From positions 602,242 to 666,241 of the forward strand of contig JANQQE010000021.1 in the NCBI GenBank assembly GCA_028285105.1: DNA of 64,000 nt, given 5' to 3'. This document shows positions 16,811 to 28,002 of this stretch, piece after piece. The notes under the pieces are model-generated. The model had not been told where the DNA came from. It saw only the letters and a program-made list of their open reading frames with translations, and did not search any database. Each line of letters starts with the position of its first letter. Position 1 is the first letter of the stretch. The position numbers were made by a program, and so were the translations under genes. Origin of the DNA: Alphaproteobacteria bacterium. Its GTDB lineage: Bacteria; Planctomycetota; Phycisphaerae; UBA1845.

Positions 16811-19102
16811 ATGAAATCAAAAGGCAGCATTCGCCAATACATCGAGCAGAAGCGGGTAGAATACAAGCACCTCGCCAATCATATCGATCGGCAGTTCTTG
16901 ATCACGCTGCATCAACGCAACATCGTCTCCATCGACAAAATGCACGAAGAGGTTCGGGCGCTGGCTGGCAAAGCGCCGTTGCCGGCTGCGATGGATCACA
17001 ACCAAGCCGAGGGTGAGAAGCTCACTGCCGACGAACATGAGTGGCTAGTGACGCGCACCTATGACCATGTCTGCAAGCACCTGACCAAAGAAGAAGTCGA
17101 ACGGATCATCAATTTAACGATCAAGCGCGACGTGGTCCGCGAGCTGGACGATTTTGCAAAGCTCGCATCGGTATCGACCAAACTGCTGGCTGAGAAAGTG
17201 CGGCAATTCACGGTCCTGTCGCTCGGCGAAAACAAGCTTCCTGCGTCGGAGGTCATTGGTACACGGGTCGCCCTGATCCGCCATTTTATTAGCGACCAAC
17301 TCGAATTCATCGGTATCGCCAAGAACTTTGTGACAATCACAGACATCGATGAGATCGCCGAACGGATGATCGGTCTGGAATTCGGGCAGGGGCGCATTGG
17401 CGGGAAAGCCGGTGGGATGGTTCTGGCGTCGTGCATACTTAAGACGTTTGAAGACCTGCATACAGATTGGCCGGTGGCGACGCCCGAGTCTTGGTTCTTG
17501 CGAAGCGATGTGATCGATCGGTTCCTCGAACTCAACCATCTGACCGGTTATCAAAGCCTCAAGTACCGCACGTCCGATGAAATCCGCCACGAATACGCGC
17601 TTGTCAAAGGCGTGTTTCGCAATTCAGATTTTCCGGTGGACATCGTTCAGCAGTTACGCAGCATGCTCAAGGAGATCGGTACGCATCCCTTGATCGTACG
17701 TTCGTCGAGTTTGCTTGAAGATCGGATCGGTTCGGCGTTTTCCGGCAAGTACGCCAGCGTGTTTGTCGCAAATCAGGGACCGCTCGAAGTTCGGTTGCAG
17801 GCACTGTTGGTGGCGATTTCCGAAGTCTATGCAAGCACGATGGCCCCCGATCCCATCGCCTACCGTCGCGAGCGCAACCTGCTCGATTATCACGAAGACA
17901 TGGGCGTGCTGATTCAAAAAGTCGTCGGTAAGCAGGTCGGCAAGTACTTCATGCCGGCATTTGCGGGCGTGGCGTTTTCGAGAAACGAGTACCGTTGGTC
18001 GCCGCGTATCAAGCGCGAGGACGGGTTGTTGCGGTTGGTGATGGGGCTGGGTACGCGAGCCGTGGATCGCGTTGGACACGAGCATCCGCGGATGGTGGCG
18101 CTCGGTGCCCCCACCCTGAAACCGACCGCCAGCGATCAGGTGGCTGCCCAGACTTCGCAGCGCACGGTCGATGTCATCAACCTTGAAATGAATCGCATGC
18201 AGTCGATCGATGTTGATGAACTGCTTTCCATCGACGAACCGTATCCCCGATTGGACCAGATTGTGTCCGTGTACAAAGACGGCGTGCTATCGGTGCCGAC
18301 TGGTACGCGGATCGCAGCCGACCCATCGGAACTTTGCGTGTCGTTCGACAAATTGCTCGAGCGAACAACGTTTGCCGATGCGATGCGGCGCATCTTGGTG
18401 CGGTTGGAAGAGGCATATGGTTTCCCGGTGGATGTCGAGTTCGCGCACGACGGCGAAAAGCTTTATCTGCTTCAGTGTCGGGCATTGGCATCGCACAGCG
18501 ACGTTGCCGACGTCGAAGTTCCGCAGGATATTGCCGACGATCGGAAAGTGTTCAGCGCGAACAAATACGTTCGGACGGGCTTGCTTGAGGATGTTGAGTA
18601 TATCGTCTACGTCGAGCCGGCTGCCTATGATGCGATCGAGTCGCACGATCGCCGTATTGCGGTCGCGCGAGTCGTCGGCAGGGTGAATCATGCGCTGGAG
18701 GGCAAGCGGTTTATTCTCGTCGGTCCCGGTCGGTGGGGCAGCAACGACATTCGTCTCGGTGTGAAAGTCGGTTACTCGGATATTAACAATACGCGGATGC
18801 TCGTTGAGGTCGCCCGCACGAAAGCCGGGTATACGCCCGAGGTATCATTCGGGACGCATTTCTTTCAGGATCTGGTAGAAGCCGACATTCAATACCTGCC
18901 GCTCTATCCCGATGAGCCGGACATTCTTTTTAACGAAGCATTTTTCGACAATTCCGAAAACGCGCTGGTTTCGTTCTTGCCCAACGATGCCGATTTTGCA
19001 GAAATCGTTCGCGTGATTCACGTCCCCGGCGCAACGGGTGGCATGCACTTGCAAATCGCGATGTGCGGCGAAACCGATGAAGCGCTGGCATATCTTCGAT
19101 AG
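16811..19102 (+). CDS. PEP synthase-like protein containing only the nucleotide-binding (PPDK_N) part
   Basis: A 763-residue protein. Residues 1-170 are charged and helical without a recognised domain. From about 190 it has the ATP-grasp of pyruvate phosphate dikinase/PEP synthase: RIGGKAGGM near residue 195 and RSSSLLEDRIGSAFSGKY near 298. The swivelling phospho-histidine domain and the PEP-binding barrel of true PEP synthase are absent. The C-terminal block (FILVGPGRWGSNDIRLG near 635-652) is shared with the paralogue on the other strand at 20942-23911. Function is unknown; ATP-dependent phosphotransfer or regulation is only inferred. Confidence 0.8.
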   Translation: MKSKGSIRQYIEQKRVEYKHLANHIDRQFLITLHQRNIVSIDKMHEEVRALAGKAPLPAAMDHNQAEGEKLTADEHEWLVTRTYDHVCKHLTKEEVERIINLTIKRDVVRELDDFAKLASVSTKLLAEKVRQFTVLSLGENKLPASEVIGTRVALIRHFISDQLEFIGIAKNFVTITDIDEIAERMIGLEFGQGRIGGKAGGMVLASCILKTFEDLHTDWPVATPESWFLRSDVIDRFLELNHLTGYQSLKYRTSDEIRHEYALVKGVFRNSDFPVDIVQQLRSMLKEIGTHPLIVRSSSLLEDRIGSAFSGKYASVFVANQGPLEVRLQALLVAISEVYASTMAPDPIAYRRERNLLDYHEDMGVLIQKVVGKQVGKYFMPAFAGVAFSRNEYRWSPRIKREDGLLRLVMGLGTRAVDRVGHEHPRMVALGAPTLKPTASDQVAAQTSQRTVDVINLEMNRMQSIDVDELLSIDEPYPRLDQIVSVYKDGVLSVPTGTRIAADPSELCVSFDKLLERTTFADAMRRILVRLEEAYGFPVDVEFAHDGEKLYLLQCRALASHSDVADVEVPQDIADDRKVFSANKYVRTGLLEDVEYIVYVEPAAYDAIESHDRRIAVARVVGRVNHALEGKRFILVGPGRWGSNDIRLGVKVGYSDINNTRMLVEVARTKAGYTPEVSFGTHFFQDLVEADIQYLPLYPDEPDILFNEAFFDNSENALVSFLPNDADFAEIVRVIHVPGATGGMHLQIAMCGETDEALAYLR

Positions 19103-19111
19103 ACAAGAGGA

Positions 19112-19432
19112 TTAGCGCTTGTCGTAGAACGTATCGACAGGTTCGCCGCATTCGGGACATATCCCGCTTTCGTTTCCTCGGAGGCAATATCCGCACGCGA
19201 TGCAATATTTTGCTTTCTTCTTCTCGCTATACGTAGCTTCTTCTTTGGCGCTAGTGAAAAAGTTCCTCGGAATCAGACCCAGCAAAACAAAGCAAATGAC
19301 CCAAGCGACGCTTGCGCAAGTCAATGCAACAAGATCGGCTTCGATGGCGTACAGGTAAGTAACCCTGACGAATACGAATATGAACACAAACAATGCAGAT
19401 GAAAGAACCAGGCGCCAGAACAGATTCATCAA
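19112..19432 (-). CDS. Small membrane protein with C-terminal zinc ribbon
   Basis: A 106-residue protein with two hydrophobic helices (about residues 5-30 and 36-55) and a C-terminal ribbon of the form CxxC-GYCLRG-x5-CPEC. This CGYCLRG/CPECG module is frequent on small planctomycete membrane proteins. Its stop lies 9 nt from the stop of the convergent PEP-synthase-like gene. No function assigned. Confidence 0.72.
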   Translation of the reverse strand: MMNLFWRLVLSSALFVFIFVFVRVTYLYAIEADLVALTCASVAWVICFVLLGLIPRNFFTSAKEEATYSEKKKAKYCIACGYCLRGNESGICPECGEPVDTFYDKR

Positions 19433-19508
19433 TGCGTGACTCCGCAGGTATGCTTGCAGTCATTCTATTCGAAGCGTGTATGCGGTCGAGAACTGACCAG
19501 GGATTCGT

Positions 19509-20555
19509 CTAAGTGACGCTGCCGCTGCAACTCGAACCCGCGCCGGCAGTGCAGCCGAAGCAATGTGGGCCGGTGCGGATGGTGCGTTTCGATAACGCGC
19601 CTGCGTTGAAGTCGCGGATATGTGGGCGTTTCGGCGATTCGAGCGGCATCTCCAGCATTTGATTGAAATCGCAATCGTAAAGCGTGCCATCCCAGCCAAC
19701 CGACACCGTGTTGCGACACATGACACTTTTGGCGGCTGACGGGTTGTATGCGTCGAGCAGGCGCTGCATGTAGTCGGTCAGGTTGCCCGTTTCGACGAGC
19801 CATTCCAGGAAGCGGCTGATGGGCATGTTGGTGATGGTGTAGAGGTGGTCGAACGTGATGTCAAAGTTGCGATGCAGTTCGCGTTTCCATTCCTTTTCGA
19901 TCGACGCCTGTGACGGCGGTAAGAATGCGCCGACCGGATTGGTGACGAGCGTTAACTTTAGGCGTTCGTTGCCTTGGCCATACCCCAATTCGTTGAGCAT
20001 GCGCAGGGCCTGAATCGATTGATCGTAGGTGCCATCACCGCGCTGCGCATCGGTATTTGACTTGCGATAGTGCGGTAGCGAGCAGACGATTTCGACATTG
20101 TGCCTCGCGAGAAATGCGGCAGTATCTTTGTGCGGACCGGTCAGAAGTATCGTCAAATTGCAGCGGTCGATGATGTGTACGCCCATCTCGCTCAGCTTTT
20201 CGACGAACCAGAAAAAATGCGGGTTCAATTCGGGCGCGCCACCGGTGATGTCTACGGTATTGATGCCAGGTGTTCGAGCGGCTTCCAGGCATAGGTCCAA
20301 TGTTTCGCGGGACATGATTTCCGTGCGGTCCGGGCCGGCATCCACGTGGCAGTGTGCGCAGGTCATGTTGCACATTTTTCCGACGTTGATTTGCAGAATT
20401 TCAATCTGCGTCGGTGTCAATGGCAAAAGGTCGATCGCGGTAAGGCGTTTCTCGAAATCGGCATCGACGGGCGATTGTTGGAGAATGCGCAACTGTGCCG
20501 CGCCGGAGGACAGGTCGTGTTCGCGCGAATGAAGTGTCGTCAGTGAAATCGTCAT
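19509..20555 (-). CDS. arsS: ArsS-like radical SAM protein (arsenosugar biosynthesis)
   Basis: A 348-residue radical SAM enzyme with the cluster motif Cys62-x3-Cys66-x2-Cys69 (CNMTCAHC) and a C-terminal DUF3641-like part with further cysteines (CFGCTAGAGSSCSG). In known systems ArsS joins 5'-deoxyadenosyl to dimethylarsenite in arsenosugar synthesis. The ATG at 20555 is chosen because longer forms (open to 20621) overlap the upstream gene. The upstream AhpD-like gene is the usual partner, which supports the name. arsM was not seen in the window. Confidence 0.87.
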   Translation of the reverse strand: MTISLTTLHSREHDLSSGAAQLRILQQSPVDADFEKRLTAIDLLPLTPTQIEILQINVGKMCNMTCAHCHVDAGPDRTEIMSRETLDLCLEAARTPGINTVDITGGAPELNPHFFWFVEKLSEMGVHIIDRCNLTILLTGPHKDTAAFLARHNVEIVCSLPHYRKSNTDAQRGDGTYDQSIQALRMLNELGYGQGNERLKLTLVTNPVGAFLPPSQASIEKEWKRELHRNFDITFDHLYTITNMPISRFLEWLVETGNLTDYMQRLLDAYNPSAAKSVMCRNTVSVGWDGTLYDCDFNQMLEMPLESPKRPHIRDFNAGALSKRTIRTGPHCFGCTAGAGSSCSGSVT

Positions 20556-20577
20556 TGGAAGGTTTGTGCGGGTGGGC

Positions 20578-20910
20578 TTACATGCCCAATTTTTCGGCGT
20601 GTCCTCGCATCTGTACGCCATGAATCAGGCACGCGCCGCCTTGAATGGCGCTGGCGACGTGAACGGCTTCGGTCATTTGGTCGAGATCGGATCCCTTTTC
20701 CAAACAGGCGGTGGTGTATGCGTCGATGCAATACGGACACTGCGTTGCGTGGGCGACGGCCAATGCGATCAGCGCTTTTTCACGTTCGGAGAGTGCCCCG
20801 TCCTTGAACACCTCGCTGTACCAATCGAAGAACTTCTCAGCCAGGTGCGGGGCGTTGTTACCGATCTCGCCGAATTTCCTGAGGTCGTCTTTGTCGAAGT
20901 ACGGGTTCAT
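20578..20910 (-). CDS. AhpD-like arsenosugar-associated protein (carboxymuconolactone decarboxylase family)
   Basis: A 110-residue AhpD/CMD-fold protein with the redox pair Cys58-x2-Cys61 (QCPYCIDAYT) and the segment HVASAIQGGACLIHGVQM. It is 22 nt upstream of arsS, as in other genomes where such a protein is called arsenosugar biosynthesis-associated. The frame is open to 20994, but that would overlap the preceding gene by 53 nt, so the ATG at 20910 is preferred. Exact biochemical role is unclear. Confidence 0.85.
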   Translation of the reverse strand: MNPYFDKDDLRKFGEIGNNAPHLAEKFFDWYSEVFKDGALSEREKALIALAVAHATQCPYCIDAYTTACLEKGSDLDQMTEAVHVASAIQGGACLIHGVQMRGHAEKLGM

Positions 20911-20941
20911 ATGCTTTTCATAGTCCTTGGTGGACGCAGAT

Positions 20942-23911
20942 TCATGCGTCCGATTCAGGTTTACAGATGATGCCATGCTGCATCCTGCCGTCAATGCGGA
21001 TTTCGGCTGAGTCGGTTAGTCGAAGGTGTCGGATGTATTCCGTTTCCGTGACTGCCGGCAGGCTGGCCAGCCATTTCCAATCGACGAAACTCTCGCCGAC
21101 ATGCGGATCGACCGTCAGATACCCCACGCCGAGGGATGTTAAGTTCTGGAAAAAGTGCGTCCCCTGCGACGGGATCACGCAGAAGTCCTTGAGGTTGGTT
21201 TCGACAATGAGTTGAGCCGTGGAGATTTGCTCCCAACTCACCGGGATGCCAAGGAAGCGATCCGCACTGCCCCATCTGCCGGGACCGATGAGGATTGACA
21301 CGCGGTTTTCCTGTTGAAGTTGATCGTTAATCTGCGCGACTTCGGCTGCGATCTCGCGGGTCATCGTGTTGTCGAACGTGTCGGGTTTAACGTAAACGAT
21401 GTCGGTGATGCCCTCGATTCGACCATTGCCCAGCGCCTTCTCGGAATAGCAAATCAGCGAATCGCGTTCGACTTCATCGACGGTGACGTCGGCGAATTCC
21501 TCCTGCACGATGATCGGGCGAATTTGCAGGAATCCGAATTCCATCGGCGTCGCGCTCATGTCTACCGCGAATTCCATTTCGACCGGGCCAGCCATCCCTT
21601 CGCTGCCAAGCTTAAGAAGCGTTTGAAGGATTTCTGCCAGCGGGAACTTTTCAGCTTTTAGCACGTGGGCAAAAGTGACAACGCGTGTCCCTTCTCGCCG
21701 CAAGCCGTCATAAACGCGATCATTCTCGGCGCTGTATACTGACCCCAGCGGTGCCAGCGTTCCGTCGTTTTCGGCAACGTCTAAGTCGAGCAGCATCAAG
21801 TTGGAAGCCGCATCGTCAGTTGGATAGATCTCCGGGCGGCTGGTGTCGAGTGCGAAAAACTTGCGCTGCGAGTTGGCCAGCAAATCTTTTGTGGTCGGGA
21901 ATTGCGGAAGCACTTCCGGATGGGCCGGCGAAAACATCAACGTCTGCCCGCCTTCGACGACGGTTTTGCCCAGTCCCAATGCCACCGATGCGATGCCTTC
22001 CGATGCCGACAAGTTGCCTTGGGGGTAAAAGTTGTACGAGCGGGCGACCCCTGAAAACGTAGGGTAAAAGCGATGTTCGTGATTGCTGCCGACGAGTTCC
22101 TGAAGGATGACAGCCATCCGTTCCTGCTCGACGTTTCTACCGGTGGCTTCAAGATAACGCTTGGCGCTTTGGAAAAATGTCGAGGCGTACACGCGTTTGA
22201 TGGCGTCGCAGAGTTGGTCGAGGCGCACGGAGATGTCGGGGTGGTTGTTTTGCACCATGTGCGTTTCGTATACGCCGGCGAAGGGGCGACCTTGGGAGTC
22301 TTCGAGGAGGCTGCTTGATCGGACAGCCAACGGGTAGCGGACAAAGCGTAGAAAAGCTGCGAGGTCTTTGTAGATCTCGCGCGGGAGGCGTGCGGCGAGA
22401 AACATCTGGGTGATGCGTGAGTCGGGCACGTCTTCTGCCACGAAACCGCGGAGGCTGTTCTCGTCGAGGAAGGTGTCGAATACGTCGGTTCCTAGGGTGG
22501 CGCAGTTGGGGACGAACACTTTCGTCTTGTCGAACTTATGGACCAGGTTGTGATGTCGAAGAACAGCATTGATGAACGCGAGTCCGCGGGCTTTTCCGCC
22601 GATCGATCCGCCGCCGATGCGGGTGAAGCTGCTGGTGGTGTCGAATTTGCGCGGAGAGAAATCTGTGATGACGCCGGTTTGCGTCTTGGCACGGAAGTCC
22701 GACAGTTCGCGAATCAGGTAGTCGCGCATGGTGGCGATGTCTGCAAAGTCGGAGACTTGTGCGGGTCGCAGTCGGGCGGCGAGTTCGAACTCGGTGCGGG
22801 CCATCAACCAGTTTGAAAAATGGTTGTTGTGAGCGTGAAACGCGATCGATTCATCGGGGACGCTGGCGATGCCTTCTTCGAGTTCTTGCAGAGTCCTTGC
22901 GCGTCCGACTTCGCTGCCAGTACCGTTCTTGAAGACAAAGTCGCCGAATCCCAGATTGGTCAGCAGAAATTCGCGGAGGCGGCGCATGAGGTTGCGCGAG
23001 CGCTTGCGGACGAAGAATGCGCCGAGTTCGTCGGCTGATTCTGCATAGTGGGCCTCTGAAGATTGCAAAAGTACCGGAAGGTGCGGATTGGCTTTGCGGG
23101 CCCGGCGGGCAAGTTCCAAACCGGCATTGGGATCGAGTTCGCCATCTCTGGGAAAGCGCACGTCGGAGATTAGTCCAAGCAGGTTGTTCTGGTATTTCGA
23201 ACACAGGTCCCATGCATCCTCAAATGTTTCAGCCAGCAGGATTCTGGGCCGGGCCCGCATTCGCAGCAGGCGGTGCATCATGTTAACGCTGTCGGCGATC
23301 AGTGCCTGCGTCAGTTTCATGACTTCGGTGTAGATTAGTGGGAGGAACGACGAATAGAAGCGAATGGAGTTTTCGACGAGTACGATGACACGAACGTCGC
23401 CTTCGCGGGTGTCGTGATCGACGTTGAGGTGGTCTTCGACGTACTTGATGATCGCGAGCAGAATTTTTGTATCGCCATCCCAGATGAACACCTTATCGAC
23501 AGCCGTTCCGTCTTTGATTCCCGGTTGTCGCATGATCGAGCGCGGTTCATCGGCGAGGACGACGATGGGCAGTCTCGGGTGGTGTTCGCGGATCGCCTCT
23601 GCCAGCGCGACAACGCTGAGATCGCCGAGTCGCGTCATGGTGATGACGAGGTCGACGTTTTGGTTCTCGATAAAGTTGAGCGCTTCCTGTCCGGTGGATA
23701 CCCGTGAGACGCGCGGGGCGCTACTGAGATTCATGTCGAGGTATTCGCTGGTAATCAGTTCGCTAAGCAAACCGTCTTCTTCCAGTACAAACGATTCGTA
23801 AAGGCTGCACACGAGGAGGACGTGCTGTACGCGAAACGGCATGAGCGTATGAAACCCGCAGAAATAGCGGTTTAGATCGTCGCGGCTGACTTGGTTTTCG
23901 AGTTGGCTCAT
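20942..23911 (-). CDS. Large protein: receiver-like domains plus PEP synthase-type ATP-grasp
   Basis: A 989-residue protein. The first ~330 residues look like two receiver-fold domains (one around 35-165, one around 220-325 with SDVRFPRDG in place of the phospho-acceptor loop). From about 435 it carries the PPDK_N ATP-grasp: GGGSIGGKARGLAF, then VRSSSLLEDSQGRPFAGVYE. It ends with the block ILIGPGRWGSADRFLG shared with the 763-residue paralogue at 16811. The phospho-histidine and PEP-binding domains are missing. It sits 31 nt upstream of the AhpD-like/arsS pair on the same strand. The ATG at 23911 is preferred over an upstream in-frame start at 23986. Likely a signalling or regulatory ATP-dependent enzyme; unproven. 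Confidence 0.78.
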   Translation of the reverse strand: MSQLENQVSRDDLNRYFCGFHTLMPFRVQHVLLVCSLYESFVLEEDGLLSELITSEYLDMNLSSAPRVSRVSTGQEALNFIENQNVDLVITMTRLGDLSVVALAEAIREHHPRLPIVVLADEPRSIMRQPGIKDGTAVDKVFIWDGDTKILLAIIKYVEDHLNVDHDTREGDVRVIVLVENSIRFYSSFLPLIYTEVMKLTQALIADSVNMMHRLLRMRARPRILLAETFEDAWDLCSKYQNNLLGLISDVRFPRDGELDPNAGLELARRARKANPHLPVLLQSSEAHYAESADELGAFFVRKRSRNLMRRLREFLLTNLGFGDFVFKNGTGSEVGRARTLQELEEGIASVPDESIAFHAHNNHFSNWLMARTEFELAARLRPAQVSDFADIATMRDYLIRELSDFRAKTQTGVITDFSPRKFDTTSSFTRIGGGSIGGKARGLAFINAVLRHHNLVHKFDKTKVFVPNCATLGTDVFDTFLDENSLRGFVAEDVPDSRITQMFLAARLPREIYKDLAAFLRFVRYPLAVRSSSLLEDSQGRPFAGVYETHMVQNNHPDISVRLDQLCDAIKRVYASTFFQSAKRYLEATGRNVEQERMAVILQELVGSNHEHRFYPTFSGVARSYNFYPQGNLSASEGIASVALGLGKTVVEGGQTLMFSPAHPEVLPQFPTTKDLLANSQRKFFALDTSRPEIYPTDDAASNLMLLDLDVAENDGTLAPLGSVYSAENDRVYDGLRREGTRVVTFAHVLKAEKFPLAEILQTLLKLGSEGMAGPVEMEFAVDMSATPMEFGFLQIRPIIVQEEFADVTVDEVERDSLICYSEKALGNGRIEGITDIVYVKPDTFDNTMTREIAAEVAQINDQLQQENRVSILIGPGRWGSADRFLGIPVSWEQISTAQLIVETNLKDFCVIPSQGTHFFQNLTSLGVGYLTVDPHVGESFVDWKWLASLPAVTETEYIRHLRLTDSAEIRIDGRMQHGIICKPESDA

Positions 23912-24219
23912 GAGGCGACTTTGTACTCTCAGCGGGTCGAATGAATTATTCGAGTATAGTCTATCGATGGAATCCGGATGGCCCAAATCATTCGTGCTTT
24001 TTGGGATTCGACGGATTCATTGCAATCCGATTTTCGACATTGAATCGCTGTCCGTTGGGTTCGGACTGGTTTATCGCTAAAATCGAAACCGTTGTTGGGC
24101 GACGACTGGCAATCGCCCATCGCTCGACCGCATGAAAGATATCAATGCCGCGCAGGATGTATTGGCGGTGCTGATTCATTGGTCCTGACTGATTGGTCTT
24201 GGCTTCTTGGGGATTACGC
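23912..24219. promoter_or_regulatory. Divergent intergenic region
   Basis: A 308-nt gap between the receiver/PPDK_N gene (minus) and the sulfotransferase gene (plus). A small palindrome TCGAAT-gaatt-ATTCGA lies at 23937-23953, just upstream of the minus-strand gene. No clear promoter hexamers or small genes were found in the rest. Confidence 0.35.
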
Positions 24220-25113
24220 ATGGCAACATTACAAGACGACGCGCAAATCGCTCTGACGGCTGAGGATCTGGTCGTTTTCACGCACATCCCCAAGACGGCT
24301 GGGATGACGTTTAAGAAGTTGCTCGATCGTCGATTCCCCGCCCCGCAGCGTCCGAAGATTGGTCCGGACTACCAAGCCAGTGTGGACCGCATCAAATCGC
24401 TTTCGGACGAAGCCAAGGCGCAGATCCGTTGTCTTAGTGGGCACCTCCCGTATGGCATTCACAAATTTTTCCCGCAACGCCGGATGCAGTACGTTGCATT
24501 CGTTCGCGACCCGGTGGACCGGGTGGTGTCGGAATTTTTCTTCTTCGCCAAACAACCGCAACTCTTGCAACTCATCGGACTCGAAGTCGGAACGAAGCTG
24601 ACACCGCAGGCCTACCTGGAATATCAGGCGTCGATTGGGATGATGGATTTTCAAACCAGGATACTCTGCGGTTACGACAACATGATCGAATCGATGTTGC
24701 CGCCATATCCGGAAATGAAATTCGAGGACACGAACGCACTTATCAACAATATTGTCGATTCGTACGCCTTAATCGGAACCGTCGAGCGTTTCGACGAATC
24801 GCTCCTGCTCATCAACGAGAAGTTCAACTGGAATAACGCATGCTATGTGAGCCGCAACGTTGCCGCCCGCAGCAACAAGAAAGCCGAATTGAGACAGGCG
24901 ATTGCCGACGAAGTGCGACGACTCAATCCGCTGGACTGCCAACTGTATGCCAGCATCAAAAAGCTTATCGACGATAATATCGAATCAAGAGGTCAGCCGT
25001 TCAAAGAAAAATTGGACCGCTTCCATTCCAAGAACCGCCGGTACTCGAAACTGTGGCGAGTCTACCGAGCCACTGGTCTACGACGCTTGAAACGACTGGT
25101 GACCAGAAATTGA
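24220..25113 (+). CDS. Sulfotransferase-family protein
   Basis: A 297-residue protein with the PAPS-binding loop FTHIPKTAGMTFKKLL near the N-terminus and the 3'-phosphate motif VAFVRDPVDRVVSEFFF near residue 100, as in carbohydrate sulfotransferases of the sulfotransfer_2 type. It should move sulfate from PAPS to an unknown, probably cell-surface, glycan. The ATG at 24220 is preferred; the frame is open to 24193. It stands alone between a divergent and a convergent neighbour. Confidence 0.85.
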   Translation: MATLQDDAQIALTAEDLVVFTHIPKTAGMTFKKLLDRRFPAPQRPKIGPDYQASVDRIKSLSDEAKAQIRCLSGHLPYGIHKFFPQRRMQYVAFVRDPVDRVVSEFFFFAKQPQLLQLIGLEVGTKLTPQAYLEYQASIGMMDFQTRILCGYDNMIESMLPPYPEMKFEDTNALINNIVDSYALIGTVERFDESLLLINEKFNWNNACYVSRNVAARSNKKAELRQAIADEVRRLNPLDCQLYASIKKLIDDNIESRGQPFKEKLDRFHSKNRRYSKLWRVYRATGLRRLKRLVTRN

Positions 25114-25154
25114 GCAGAATCAACAAAACCTAGGTTAGGGAAACTTCAAACGAA

Positions 25155-25183
25155 CAAAGGGCGAAGCTTCCGCTCCGCCCTTG
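25155..25183. terminator. Possible bidirectional transcription terminator
   Basis: A 7-bp stem AAGGGCG/CGCCCTT (25157-25163 and 25176-25182) with a 12-nt loop lies between the convergent stops of the sulfotransferase and gdhA. It lacks a strong T-run, so the call is moderate. It may instead be a repeat-family element. Confidence 0.4.
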
Positions 25184-25215
25184 TGGCTCTTGATTCAACT
25201 GAGTTCCGCGTCACG

Positions 25216-26604
<1,389 letters not shown>

Positions 26605-26748
26605 TCAAGGACGGGCGGCGTCATTTTGGGGCGATACCGCGGAGCCCAGATTTTTACAAGAAAAGTTGAAAACAACCGTTACCATTTAATCGTCAAGCAT
26701 ACACGTTTCGTGCCAATGCGGCGCGAAGGAATTTGCGATCTGACACGT

Positions 26749-28002
26749 TTACACCCAGCCACGCAATCGACACGCCTCAGCCACCCGATCGACGGCGAGC
26801 AGATATGCCGCCAACCGCATCGGACCTTCGACGCGCTTGTTTTCGGCGTAGACGGCTGCGAATGCATCCTTCATGCGTCGTTGCAATTCGCGATTGATGT
26901 CTTCGACGGACCAACGGTAGTTGTACGTGTTCTGCACTTGCTCCAAGTACGAAACGGTCACACCGCCAGCGTTGGCCAGAATATCGGGGACGACGAAAAC
27001 GCCGCGTTCATAGAGGATTTTGTCGGCGGCTGGCGTGGTGGGCCCGTTGGCCATCTCGATGACGACCTTGGCCTGGATGTCTTTGGCGTTGCTTTCGGTG
27101 ATGACGTTTTCCAGAGCGGCAGGGAAGAGTAATTCGCAGCTGCACGTCAGGAGCTCTTCGTTGCTGATTGTTTCGCCCCCGTCGAACCCGGCGATTTGCT
27201 GCATGTTGCGGTTGTAGTAGGTCAGTGCTTTGGGGATGTCGATGCCGTCTTCGTTGTGGATTGCGCCATCAACCGCGCTGATGGCAATGATTCTTGCGCC
27301 GCGTTCGTGCAACAGGCGGGCGAGAATACCGCCGACGTTACCGAATCCTTGAATGGCGCACCGAGCGCCGGCGATTTGATGACCCAGCTCGCGTTCGACC
27401 TCACCTGCAATCACCACACCACCCATGGATGTCGCTTCATTGCGGCCGGCTGACCCACCGAGCGGAATCGGTTTACCCGTGATCACACCGCTGTGGTGGT
27501 AGCCCATCATGGTTTCGTATTCGTCGAGCATCCAGGCCATGATCTGCGGCGTGGTGTGAACGTCGGGTGCGGGCACGTCGCGGTCCACGCTCATGCGATG
27601 CCCTGCGGCTCGGATGTACGCGCGGGCCAAGCGTTCTTTTTCCGCGGTCGATAGCGATGTGGGGTTACACGTCACCCCACCTTTTCCACCGCCCAACGGT
27701 AGATCGAGAACAGCGCACTTCCAGGTCATCCAACAGGCCAGTGCCCGCACGGTGTCGATGGTTTCATCCGGATGCCAGCGAAGCCCGCCCTTGGTCGGTC
27801 CGCGCGCGTGGTTGTATTGGACACGGTATGCCTCGAATACTTGGACTTCGCCGGAGTCCATGCGGACGGGAAGTCGGTATCGGTATTCGCGCATCGGTTC
27901 GCGGAGGAGTTGTTGGATGGAGGGTTCGAGTCCCAGCACTTCCATCGCGTGATCAAGTTGTGCCTGGGCTGTACGAAATGGGTTGTAACTGGCGTCGGCC
28001 AT
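26749..28002 (-). CDS. Glu/Leu/Phe/Val dehydrogenase, 417-aa catabolic type
   Basis: A 417-residue amino-acid dehydrogenase. The substrate segment GPTKGGLRWHP and Lys107 of LPLGGGKGGV are present, with Rossmann motif GFGNVGG. The length and DLPLGGGKGG context resemble NAD-linked glutamate dehydrogenases of the RocG/GudB group; leucine or another amino acid as substrate cannot be ruled out. The ATG at 28002 is chosen; an in-frame start exists at 28035. Adjacent to gdhA, it gives the cell one enzyme for assimilation and one probably for breakdown. Confidence 0.9.
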   Translation of the reverse strand: MADASYNPFRTAQAQLDHAMEVLGLEPSIQQLLREPMREYRYRLPVRMDSGEVQVFEAYRVQYNHARGPTKGGLRWHPDETIDTVRALACWMTWKCAVLDLPLGGGKGGVTCNPTSLSTAEKERLARAYIRAAGHRMSVDRDVPAPDVHTTPQIMAWMLDEYETMMGYHHSGVITGKPIPLGGSAGRNEATSMGGVVIAGEVERELGHQIAGARCAIQGFGNVGGILARLLHERGARIIAISAVDGAIHNEDGIDIPKALTYYNRNMQQIAGFDGGETISNEELLTCSCELLFPAALENVITESNAKDIQAKVVIEMANGPTTPAADKILYERGVFVVPDILANAGGVTVSYLEQVQNTYNYRWSVEDINRELQRRMKDAFAAVYAENKRVEGPMRLAAYLLAVDRVAEACRLRGWV

